Assembly (NCBI GenBank): GCA_030156255.1
Contig: JASGMV010000008.1
Span: 1-64,000, forward strand
Direction: 5' to 3'
From: Desulfovibrionales bacterium
GTDB lineage: Bacteria; Desulfobacterota; Desulfovibrionia; Desulfovibrionales; Desulfovibrionaceae
Length of the DNA: 64,000 bases
Each line of letters opens with the position of its first letter. Position 1 is the stretch's first letter. A program made the position numbers and the translations under genes. Positions 41,942 through 49,645 of the stretch are shown here, one piece after another. The notes under the pieces were generated by a model. The model made no database searches and was not told where the DNA came from. It saw only the letters and a list, made by a program, of their open reading frames with translations.

Positions 41942-43777
41942 ATGAAGACGGGACCCGAACCTGAAGCTCCCAGCGGCCGCGGTTGGAGGCCGTTCACTTT
42001 GCCGTATCTGGAGCGCCTCGGCGTCCACGATCTCCGGCTCGTCGTCTTTTCCCTGGTCATCGGCGTGCTGGCCGCTACTGGAGCCGTCGCCTTCCGTTTT
42101 CTCATCGAGTTGTTCACGGAGTTGTTCTGGCCCGGCGAGGGGCATCTGGTCGCCCGCGCGATGGAGGCTCCGTGGTGGCTCATTGTTTTGCTGCCCACTG
42201 CGGCGGGATTGGCGGTGGGTCCCGTGATTACCTTTTACGCCCCGGAGGTGCGCGGGCCGGGCGTCAGCGAAGTCATCAAGGCCGTGGCCCACGGCAAAAG
42301 CGCCATGCGGCGGCGCGTGACGCCCGTCAAGGCGCTGGTCACCAGCCTGCTGCTGGGCGCGGGGGCCTCGGTGGGCCGGGAGGGGCCCATCATCCAGATC
42401 GGCGCCGCCGCGGGATCGACGTTGGCGTCATGGCTGCGTCTGGATTCGGAGAGAAAGCGGGTTTGCCTGGCCTGCGGGGCGGCGGCCGGCATCGCCGCGA
42501 CGTTCAACGCTCCCCTGGCCGGCGCGCTGTTCGCGGTGGAGGTCATCTTGTTGGATATCCGGGCCGCATTCATCGCCAACATTATTGTCTCCGCCATTTC
42601 AGCGTCGCTCTTTTCCCGGCTTTTTCTCGGCGATTTTCCCACCATGGACCTGACCCATTTCGCCATCAGCTCCTATTGGGAGATGCTGATTTATCTGGCT
42701 CTCGGCGTGCTGGCCGGGATCACGGCCATTGTATTCCTCAAGGCCCTGGACTACAGCGACCGGCTTTTCAGCCGGATTCCGATACCGGAATGGACCAAGC
42801 CCGGCCTGGGCGGACTGTGCCTGGGCGTGATGGGATTGTTTCTGCCGCAGGTTTTGGGCGTCGGCTACGACACCGTGAACCTCGCCGTGGCCGACAAGCT
42901 GGTTTTGAGCATGGCCGTGATGGTGCTGGCGGGAAAGATCGCGGCCACGTCCCTGTGCATCGGCTCCGGCATGAGCGGCGGGGTGTTCGCGCCGTCCCTG
43001 GTTATCGGATCGAGCCTCGGGGCCGCGGTGGGCATCCTCGCCGGGACGTTCTTCCCCGAGTTGGGCGTGGTTCCCGGACACTACGCCCTGGCAGGCATGG
43101 GCGCGGTGGTGGCCGGCTCGACCCTGGCGCCCATCACGGCCGTGTTGACCATCTTCGAGTTGACCCACTCCTACAAGATCATGCTGCCGCTCATGCTGGG
43201 CTGCATCAGCAGCGCGGCCATCGTGCGGACTCTTTTCGGGTACTCGGTCTACGAGATGCGCCTTATTCGGCAAGGTGTGGACGTTGTCCGAGGCCGCGAC
43301 ATGGACGTTTTGCGGGACATGGAGGTCTCCCAGGTCATGAGCCGGGACGTTCCCACGCTTTCGGAGGGAGCAGCGCTGTCGGAGATCATCCAGAAGGTGC
43401 TGGAAACCGACTATCCGCACTTTGTGGTGGTGAATCGCGCCGGAGAACTGGCGGGCGTTCTGTCGGCCAGAGACCTGGCGCCCTGCCTGGGCTACGCCGC
43501 AGACTTGGAAGGAGTCGTGCTGGCCCGGGACATCATGATTCGCTCCGTGATCACGGTGACGGAAGGGGCGGACATGGCCGGCGCTTTGGAAATGATGGAG
43601 GAGCATCACGTAGGCTCTTTGCCGGTGATGTCCACAACCTCCCCCAAACGCGTGGTCGGACGGCTCAAAAAGGACGACGTGCTGCACACCTACACCGAGC
43701 GCCTGAACAAGTCCCGGCTGCTGTCTTGCCGGGGGGTGGGGAAAAAGCAAACGGAGCATGGAATACGGCGAACCTGA
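41942..43777 (+). CDS. CLC-family chloride channel/transporter with CBS pair
   Basis: A 611-residue membrane protein with the CLC core and two C-terminal CBS domains (about residues 465-605: VMSRDVPTLSEGAALSE and DIMIRSVITVTEGADM). Ion-path motifs are GPGVSEV, GREGPIIQIG near residue 144 (the gating Glu is present) and GSGMSGGVFAPSL near 340. After FNAPLAGALFAVE the position of the internal proton Glu of E. coli ClcA (the second Glu of I-I-E-E) is Val. The ATG at 41942 has AAGGAA upstream; an in-frame GTG at 41918 is less likely. Confidence 0.92.
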   Translation: MKTGPEPEAPSGRGWRPFTLPYLERLGVHDLRLVVFSLVIGVLAATGAVAFRFLIELFTELFWPGEGHLVARAMEAPWWLIVLLPTAAGLAVGPVITFYAPEVRGPGVSEVIKAVAHGKSAMRRRVTPVKALVTSLLLGAGASVGREGPIIQIGAAAGSTLASWLRLDSERKRVCLACGAAAGIAATFNAPLAGALFAVEVILLDIRAAFIANIIVSAISASLFSRLFLGDFPTMDLTHFAISSYWEMLIYLALGVLAGITAIVFLKALDYSDRLFSRIPIPEWTKPGLGGLCLGVMGLFLPQVLGVGYDTVNLAVADKLVLSMAVMVLAGKIAATSLCIGSGMSGGVFAPSLVIGSSLGAAVGILAGTFFPELGVVPGHYALAGMGAVVAGSTLAPITAVLTIFELTHSYKIMLPLMLGCISSAAIVRTLFGYSVYEMRLIRQGVDVVRGRDMDVLRDMEVSQVMSRDVPTLSEGAALSEIIQKVLETDYPHFVVVNRAGELAGVLSARDLAPCLGYAADLEGVVLARDIMIRSVITVTEGADMAGALEMMEEHHVGSLPVMSTTSPKRVVGRLKKDDVLHTYTERLNKSRLLSCRGVGKKQTEHGIRRT

Positions 43778-43814
43778 AATGCAGGACGCATCCCAGGTTT
43801 GCCGTACGTTACGC

Positions 43815-43850
43815 AAAAAATCGTCCGCCCGGAGGCGCCGGGCGGACGAT
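43815..43850 (-). terminator. Intrinsic terminator of the double-Cache gene
   Basis: 13-bp perfect arms (43820-43832 and 43838-43850) with loop AGGCG. Read on the minus strand the hairpin is followed by TTTTTT (complement of 43815-43820). It lies between convergent genes, 27 nt from the minus-strand stop. Confidence 0.85.
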
Positions 43851-43876
43851 CGCTTGGAGCCCACTGCGTTGGCGTT

Positions 43877-45928
43877 TCAAATTCGAACCTTGATGACCCC
43901 CAGCAGGTCGTTGGTGTAGACTCCGTCGCGTTTGTACTCGCGGTATCCGGCCGAGTGGGCGCAGCCGACGGCGAACAGCTTGTCGTTTTCGCCGATGAGC
44001 TGCGACGTGGACTCTCCCTGGCTCAATTGGCGGAAGGCGTCGGGCAGTTGCACCAGGGAGCCGGGCTGGATTTCGGCGTTGGTGGAAGAAACGACGAATC
44101 CCTCCGGCGTCACGAACATGCCCTCCGTCCCTTCGGACAGGGAGCCGTGTTCGTCTCTGGGCAGAGCGTCGTTCAACATGGATATGAACTGCGGCTCCGA
44201 GTCGAATACGATGCCGATGCCGCCGATCACCGAGTCGGCGGTCTTCAGCGATGTGATCGAGGCGTTGTAGATGTAGCTGTGCCGCGCCTTGTCGTTCATG
44301 GAGTAGAGGTCCGTCGGCTCGAAGTCAGAGACGCAATAGAGTTGGGAGTCGGTGATTTTCAGGGTTTGGTTCACATAGTGGGTGTTCAGGATGCGACCCT
44401 CGTGGTGGTAGTCGCTGGGATTGGAGCACGCCAGGATTTTTCCGTTGCGATCGTACAGGAAGAGATTGGTGTACACCGTATACAGATTGTTGATGTACGC
44501 CAGGATGTTGCGCATGCGCCCCCGATCCTCATCGTCGATGTGGGACTTTTCGAGAATGCGCCGGAAGTCGCCGGTCAGCGCCCACCACCGGCAGTCGTTG
44601 GCCCGCTCGTAGAGGTTGCGGTCCATGATGTCGATGGCCAGTTGGGCCATGAACTGCACGTCGTGCAGCCGGGACGAGGTCACCAGCTTGAGCAGGTCGC
44701 CGGTGGAGGTTTGAAAGACGTGCTGCACCTGGTCGCCGATTTTTTTGACTTCGTTCAGGACGTGGGGCAGGGCTTGCGCCTCGATTTTTTCGGCGGTCTC
44801 CGTTTGTACGGATTTCTTGGCGGCCATGATTTCGCCGTTTTGGACCACCAACTCCAGGTCGGAGAGAATGTTTTCCGAGGTCTCCTCCACCTGGATCAAT
44901 CGGCCTGAGAAGATGGCGTTGCGGCGGATGGCCTGCTCGTCCAGCTGATGGCCGTTGGCTCCGTTGCTGAAGGCCGTGGACACGCGCTTGAGTACGTGGC
45001 CGTACCACGGCAGGCCGATGAATCCTTGATAGCCTTTGGTGGGCTGGGTCTTGGTCAGAAAGGATTCGGTCCCGAGCTTGACGAGTTGGAAATCGTCCTT
45101 CACTGCCATGGGGTATATCTTGCCGACCGGCGCCGTTGCGGGGTCGCTGGAGGCGATGGCCCTACCGGAGTTGTCGAGGATCATGGTGATGATGTCGGCG
45201 GAGGATTGCTTGAGGTTCTCGAAAATCATTTTCATTTCGCCGACGAAGTCGAAAAGCAGGCAAAGGACGCCGATGGGCGTTCTGGTCTCCGGATTGTGGA
45301 TGGTCTGCGAATAGATGAGCACGTCCCCGCGCTCCGGCGCCAAGTCGCTTCCCCGGTAGGTTTCGACGTATTCGCTTGCGGCGAGCGTTTCCTTGATGAG
45401 AGGGTCCTGCGAGGCGGTGATGGGATTCGTTCTGTCCAGATGCGCGCAGACCCGGCCCTCCATGTCCAGAACGATGATCTCATAGTAGACCGTATATTTG
45501 TTGCGGTACTCCATGAGGCGTTCCTCCATGGCCGTGATGGCCTCGGGGCGCCTTGCGTCGTTGAGTAAAAACTGGACGATGTCGTCGTCGGTGGCCAGAA
45601 ATCCGACATCGGCTGTGCGCTCGAACAGGTTGCGCTTCAGGATGTCCACGGCCACCTGAGACACGGCGGAAATTTCCAGGACGACTTTCTGGGCGTTTTC
45701 GAAGACGAGCGTTTCCACCAGATCCTGTTGCAGGGAGGCGAAATTGTCCTGCGTGGTTGAAATGAAGTCGATAAGGGTCTGCGCGATTCGGCTGCAGTTA
45801 ATTTTTCCGGTGAGCGTGGCCCGGGTGAGCTGGCGATCTAGCCGGGTGAGCACGCTGTAGCAATTGGAAACAGACCCCATGGCCGGTAGCAAAATTTTTT
45901 CATGCCTTTTAACAAGTTCTCTATTCAT
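43877..45928 (-). CDS. Soluble tandem Cache (PDC) sensor-like protein without an output domain
   Basis: A 683-residue protein built as a duplication. AVDILKRNLFERTADVGFLATDDDIVQFL (about residues 93-121) recurs as AIDIMDRNLYERANDCRWWALTGDFRRIL in the second half, each followed by a Y-T-V-Y strand and a Cache-type ligand-pocket region (YEIIVLDMEGRVCAHLD; NLFLYDRNGKILACS). Each half is preceded by a long helix. No signal peptide or transmembrane segment is visible, and there is no kinase, GGDEF, HAMP or MCP signalling domain, which is odd because Cache domains are normally extracytoplasmic inputs of receptors. The role is unknown; it could be an intracellular ligand-binding partner of a chemotaxis or kinase complex. 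ATG start at 45928. Confidence 0.85.
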   Translation of the reverse strand: MNRELVKRHEKILLPAMGSVSNCYSVLTRLDRQLTRATLTGKINCSRIAQTLIDFISTTQDNFASLQQDLVETLVFENAQKVVLEISAVSQVAVDILKRNLFERTADVGFLATDDDIVQFLLNDARRPEAITAMEERLMEYRNKYTVYYEIIVLDMEGRVCAHLDRTNPITASQDPLIKETLAASEYVETYRGSDLAPERGDVLIYSQTIHNPETRTPIGVLCLLFDFVGEMKMIFENLKQSSADIITMILDNSGRAIASSDPATAPVGKIYPMAVKDDFQLVKLGTESFLTKTQPTKGYQGFIGLPWYGHVLKRVSTAFSNGANGHQLDEQAIRRNAIFSGRLIQVEETSENILSDLELVVQNGEIMAAKKSVQTETAEKIEAQALPHVLNEVKKIGDQVQHVFQTSTGDLLKLVTSSRLHDVQFMAQLAIDIMDRNLYERANDCRWWALTGDFRRILEKSHIDDEDRGRMRNILAYINNLYTVYTNLFLYDRNGKILACSNPSDYHHEGRILNTHYVNQTLKITDSQLYCVSDFEPTDLYSMNDKARHSYIYNASITSLKTADSVIGGIGIVFDSEPQFISMLNDALPRDEHGSLSEGTEGMFVTPEGFVVSSTNAEIQPGSLVQLPDAFRQLSQGESTSQLIGENDKLFAVGCAHSAGYREYKRDGVYTNDLLGVIKVRI

Positions 45929-46628
45929 GTCGAATCTCCAGTGAAGCGGTTGCGTCCGGGCGAAGCGGCCTCACCAAGCAGGTTGCATTGAATGTGTTAT
46001 TGTTTTTGCAGCGAGATGAGCGCTGCAACGGCGTTGGGTAGACCGGTGGACGCCAATATTCTCACATTTGCAAAGCTAAACCTTAAAAAATCCGATCAAG
46101 TCTAACGGACGATTTTTTGATAGCCCGCAGCTCACACTTGTGTCAAAATGTTTTTCATGAAAATTTTGTGACGCTCGGCTTTTTCATAAAATTTATATGA
46201 ATAGTATTGATGAGTTATATCACGATTAGAGCAGACATGGTGTGGAAATAATGGTACGTTTTGATGTTTGGCAAAATGAGTATTTTTTACATATTTGAAA
46301 AATATTATTTTATAAATGCGAAAAATACGAATTAATTTACCAATCACAGCTTTTCGAGCCTGTCAGTCGCAGAGGTTCACTGCTTGTGTAACAGCTCGAA
46401 ACTAAACGTATTCATTGTCATATAGTTTTTTATATTTATACATTATTCTATAAATGCAACCTGTGTTCATAGAGAGCGAGGTGGTGAACGGCGCCGTGCG
46501 CCGCGTGCTTTCCCTTCCACTTGAAAAAACGATGTTCCGGCGTTTCTGTTGCTTTTGTAACACGTTTGCCTCGCAAAACAGGATGATTGCAAGTGGCCGC
46601 TAGCTGTTTACGACGTTTGGAGACTATG

Positions 46629-46649
46629 AAAAAAAAGGCGCCGAGGCGC
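46629..46649 (-). terminator. Intrinsic terminator on the minus strand
   Basis: GGCGCC-GA-GGCGCC (46636-46649) is followed on the minus strand by seven T (46629-46635). It lies in non-coding DNA with no gene immediately upstream on that strand other than adk, beyond another terminator, so it may end a small RNA. Confidence 0.6.
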
Positions 46650-46905
46650 CGCTGATCCATCATGGTTCTTCATTAGACTCGCCGATCAACCTGTAAAAAC
46701 TGCGAACTGGCGTACACGTGTCCTGTCTTCGCATTTATGGTGTGCAGAGCAATTGGACTTTGGAAAAGCTCAATTACTCTGCGAGGATGTGCTCGCAAAT
46801 TCTTGCTGTGCAAAGCCTGTAGGCGGGCTGCGTCCGCCGTTCAGCAAGCATTTCAGGCGGAAAATGTTTGATGGAATCGTTCGGTCCGTCTTGATAAAGC
46901 AAAAA

Positions 46906-46929
46906 GAAGGGCCGCAGTAGCGGCCCTTC
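46906..46929 (-). terminator. Intrinsic terminator downstream of adk
   Basis: Perfect 10-bp arms GAAGGGCCGC / GCGGCCCTTC with loop AGTA. On the minus strand they are followed by TTTTT (46901-46905). It lies about 185 nt past the adk stop. Confidence 0.75.
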
Positions 46930-47029
46930 GGATGAACTGGTGGTCTTCGCCGGGTGCGCCGGCTGGATGCGCAATGGCGAGAGCTTCAAAAAAGAAACTT
47001 GAAATGGGAGCGGCGTTTCAAGCTGCGTT

Positions 47030-47056
47030 CATGGAGAAAAAAGCGCTTTCTCCATG
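47030..47056 (-). other. Hairpin just downstream of adk
   Basis: 10-bp arms CATGGAGAAA (47030-47039) and TTTCTCCATG (47047-47056) with a 7-nt loop, 58 nt past the adk stop. No T-run is seen. A second pair, CTTGAAA / TTTCAAG, is next to it. Possibly a 3'-end stabiliser of the adk mRNA. Confidence 0.5.
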
Positions 47057-47113
47057 AGGTGTTCGCTTCGGCGCACGGCTCGATCATTTCATCGTCAGAA
47101 GGCGGAAGCGCTT

Positions 47114-47785
47114 TTAAGCAAGCTGCTTCAGCAGGGTTTCCTTGATAGCGTCGATGGTTCCCTCTCCGTCCAGCTCGATGTATTTGAAGCCGGCCTTGTC
47201 GGCCAAATTCTTGTAGAAGTACGCGGCGGCCAGCGTGCCGGTGTTGGTGTCGTAGTAGATGTCGTGGCGCTTGTTGATGGCTTCTTCGTCCTGGTCGTCG
47301 GCGCGGGCTTTGAGGGCGCCGCCGCACACCCGGCACTTGTCTCCGTCGGGTTTGATGGCGTCGATGAAGATGTTGTTGGGGTGGTTGTTGTCGTTCTCGC
47401 ACAACCGCCGGCCCATGATCCGGTTCTTGGCCACTTCGCGGGGCAGCAGGATTTCAATGACGTAATCCAGCTTCACGCCGTCCTTCTGCAAAGCCTCCCA
47501 GAGCTGTTCGGACTGGTTCAGGCTGCGCGGGAAACCGTCGAGGAGCCAGCCGTTGGGGCTGGCGGACTTCAGCACGTCGAGCACCATGGGGATGGTGATG
47601 TCGTCAGGCACCAGCTCTCCGCGGTCGATGTATTCCTTGGCCTTCATACCAAGCTCGGTTCCGCCGCCGATGTGCTTGCGGAAGATGGCTCCGGATTCGA
47701 TGTGGTCCAGGTCGTATTTTTTCTTGACCAGGGATCCCTGAGTGCCTTTGCCGCTGCCGTTGGGGCCAAAGATCAGAATATTCAT
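47114..47785 (-). CDS. adk: Adenylate kinase, D. gigas-type metal-binding
   Basis: A 223-residue enzyme interconverting ATP + AMP and 2 ADP. The P-loop GPNGSGKGTQ is at residues 7-16, and FPRSLNQSEQLW is the AMP-site signature. In the LID domain C129-x5-H135-x15-C151-x2-C154 is intact. This is the same spacing and numbering as the Zn/Co/Fe site described in Desulfovibrio gigas adenylate kinase, and it differs from the four-Cys or Asp zinc LIDs of Gram-positive bacteria. A GGAGGAG ribosome site precedes the ATG. The gene is monocistronic, with terminators downstream. Confidence 0.96.
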   Translation of the reverse strand: MNILIFGPNGSGKGTQGSLVKKKYDLDHIESGAIFRKHIGGGTELGMKAKEYIDRGELVPDDITIPMVLDVLKSASPNGWLLDGFPRSLNQSEQLWEALQKDGVKLDYVIEILLPREVAKNRIMGRRLCENDNNHPNNIFIDAIKPDGDKCRVCGGALKARADDQDEEAINKRHDIYYDTNTGTLAAAYFYKNLADKAGFKYIELDGEGTIDAIKETLLKQLA

Positions 47786-47906
47786 AACTCCTCCTAGAGC
47801 TGGTGAAAAAGTTCACCGGTCTTACAATGCAACATCCAGCCTGTCAACGATTCGCGACGGAGCCGTAACGCGAAGGCTATGCAGTATGCGGGCTGCAGGC
47901 GTTTTT

Positions 47907-48929
47907 TCAGCGGTGGTCGAGGTAGAATTTGACGCCGTTTTTCAGAACCCGCGCTCGTTTGCCTCCCGGAAACTGCACCACGGCGCCGACGCTCGCGCTG
48001 GCCAGCCTGCGCAAGTTTTCGAGCCATGTCTGGCCGGGGCCCAGCTGGCTCAAGGCCTGTTTGTAGAGTCGCATCCGCAGCGCGGGGTGCAGGCCGGTCA
48101 GCGTTTCGGCTCCAATGAACAGGGATCCGTCGTCTTGGCGCTGCATCGAACGGTTCGCCAAATCGGCGTCCATGTCCCGCTCCATGCGCCCAAGAGCTGC
48201 AAGCCGGCCGGCCGCTTCGGGAAAGGATGGGTTCTCGTCTCGGATCAGCGGGAGAATATCAAGGCGAACGCGGTTTCTGAGGAAGGCGCGGTTCCGATTG
48301 CTGGCGTCCTCGCGCCAGGGAGCGCCCACGGCTTCGAGCAAGGCGCGCAGCCTCGATTTTTCGATTTCAAGCAACGGCCGAAGGATGCGGCGCTCGGGAT
48401 CGCAGGCGTCCATGCCCGCCAGTCCGGGCCAGCCGGCCCCCCGGATGAGGCGCATGAGAACATCCTCGGCCTGGTCGTCCAGGTGGTGGGCCAGGGCGGT
48501 GTAATCCGCCTGCGTCGCCTCCCTGGCCCGTGCGAAGAATTCATAGCGCACGATGCGGCCGGCTTCCTCCAACCCCATTCCGCGCTTTTCGGCGTAGCCC
48601 GCCACATTCCTGCTTTCGGACAGAAACGGCAGGCCGAGCCGGTTCGCCAACGCTCGCGCGGCGTCACAGTCCAGCCCGGACTCGGGACGCAGACCGTGGT
48701 CCAGGTGGACGCAATGGATGTGCAGATTCAAGCGGGGCGAAAGGCAATGCAGGATGACGGTCAGGGCCGTGGAGTCCAGCCCGCCGGATGCGGCGGCGTT
48801 GAGGCGAAGGCCCTGCGCGCGTTCTCCCAGAAGCTCCAGGATGAATCGTTCGACGTCCAGGCAGAGCCGGGCCAGCGTCGGAGGAAGAGACTGGAGCGCA
48901 ATGCTCACGCCGTTCTCAGGCTTGAACAC
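47907..48929 (-). CDS. tilS: tRNA(Ile)-lysidine synthase TilS
   Basis: A 340-residue PP-loop ATPase that converts C34 of the AUA-reading tRNA(Ile) to lysidine, an essential step. AASGGLDSTAL is the PP-loop motif, HCVHLDHGLRPES and ALAHHLDDQAEDVLMRLIRGAGWPGLAGM are the TilS-specific regions, and DASNRNRAFLRNRVRLDILP is the tRNA-site helix. The C-terminal part is shorter than in E. coli, giving the compact TilS class. The start is GTG at 48929, overlapping the end of the upstream 111-residue gene by 14 bp; a second GTG at 48908 is possible. Confidence 0.93.
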   Translation of the reverse strand: MFKPENGVSIALQSLPPTLARLCLDVERFILELLGERAQGLRLNAAASGGLDSTALTVILHCLSPRLNLHIHCVHLDHGLRPESGLDCDAARALANRLGLPFLSESRNVAGYAEKRGMGLEEAGRIVRYEFFARAREATQADYTALAHHLDDQAEDVLMRLIRGAGWPGLAGMDACDPERRILRPLLEIEKSRLRALLEAVGAPWREDASNRNRAFLRNRVRLDILPLIRDENPSFPEAAGRLAALGRMERDMDADLANRSMQRQDDGSLFIGAETLTGLHPALRMRLYKQALSQLGPGQTWLENLRRLASASVGAVVQFPGGKRARVLKNGVKFYLDHR

Positions 48930-49251
48930 CCAACTGGGCGCACACGTCGTCCAGGTAGGCCATCATGTGCGCGCGTTGTTCGGGCGTGGCCAGCTTGATG
49001 CACGAGCAGCGCAACCGTCCGCGGGCGCGCACCAAAAGCTCCAGGCGCAGGCAATCTTCGTCCAGCTCCAGCGCCATGACATGCGGCCCGCAGCCCTCGG
49101 CGTGCGCCGCCTGCTCCGCATCCAGCAGTTCCTCGGGCAGAGGGAGAAAAAATACGTCGCTCACGGGGCCGCCCAGCTCCATGTCCCGAAGCCTTTGGGC
49201 CACGGCTTCCAACTGGTCCGCGGAAAGTTCGTTGATGTAGTAGTAACGCAT
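48916..49251 (-). CDS. Hypothetical 111-residue protein upstream of tilS
   Basis: An acidic, soluble protein beginning MRYYYINELSADQLEAVAQRL, with a cysteine pair in RLRCSCIKLATPEQ. No signal peptide or membrane helix. Not recognised. It overlaps tilS by 14 bp, so it is translated from the same mRNA. The codon pattern and coupling support a real gene. Confidence 0.7.
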   Translation of the reverse strand: MRYYYINELSADQLEAVAQRLRDMELGGPVSDVFFLPLPEELLDAEQAAHAEGCGPHVMALELDEDCLRLELLVRARGRLRCSCIKLATPEQRAHMMAYLDDVCAQLGVQA

Positions 49252-49311
49252 GAAAACTCCGGCGCGGCGGTTTTCGGACGCCCCGGGGCAGGGGATGCAT
49301 CCCTTTTAAGG

Positions 49312-49337
49312 CAAAGGGCTTTTTGCAAAAAGCGCCT
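49312..49337. other. Intergenic hairpin of the CTTTTTGCAAAAAG type
   Basis: GGCTTTTTGCAAAAAGCGCC-like pairing in the 202-nt gap between divergent genes. It resembles in core sequence the hairpins at 38-60 and 56068-56101. The remainder of the gap is non-coding. Confidence 0.5.
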
Positions 49338-49453
49338 TCTTCTCCCCGGATTCTCCGCCCCGCGCATTGCTTGGTATATGAGAAGTTGCGGGGGGTGGCA
49401 AGGTGGTGTAGGGAGAGACGATCATTGAGACGTGCTGAACACAGGAGATCGCC

Positions 49454-49639
49454 ATGGCCACCATCATGCCGCAAGGCGAACTGGCCAGGAAGGCTGTTGC
49501 GTGGATTAGCGACCAACAGCAGGAGTCCGAAAGAAAGCTCTCCTTTCTTATCGACGATGCGGCCATGCGCTTCAATCTTGGCCCCAAGGACGTGGAATTC
49601 CTCATTCGTTTTTTCGAGGAGCAGTCCAAAGAGGATTAG
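49454..49639 (+). CDS. Small hypothetical protein upstream of lptF
   Basis: 61 residues (MATIMPQGELARKAVAWISDQQQ..., then FNLGPKDVEFLIRFFEEQSKED) with AGGAG before the ATG. It is predicted to be all helical, acidic and soluble. The stop is 6 nt before the TTG start of lptF, so it is the first gene of the lpt operon. Function unknown; I believe similar short proteins occur in other Desulfovibrio at this place, but this was not checked. Confidence 0.72.
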   Translation: MATIMPQGELARKAVAWISDQQQESERKLSFLIDDAAMRFNLGPKDVEFLIRFFEEQSKED

Positions 49640-49645
49640 CCGCCT

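Larger units (their letters stand above)
45929..47113. other. Gene-poor region, AT-rich at 46080-46450
   Basis: About 1.2 kb without a convincing gene. 46080-46450 is conspicuously AT-rich compared with everything else in the window. 46450-47113 is of mixed composition and carries several hairpins. Short open frames exist on the minus strand (46132-46347, 46448-46663, 46774-46989), but none has a ribosome site or a recognisable product. The AT-rich part may hold the promoter and regulatory region of the double-Cache gene. Confidence 0.6.

Noticed and set aside
41983-43893. A 636-codon plus-strand frame overlapping the CLC gene
   Set aside because: It is the +1 frame of a gene with clear CLC and CBS motifs and consists of Arg/Gly-rich low-complexity sequence.
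46132-46347. A 71-codon minus-strand ORF in the AT-rich island
   Set aside because: No ribosome site, no recognisable product and a biased lysine/isoleucine composition that follows from the AT content.
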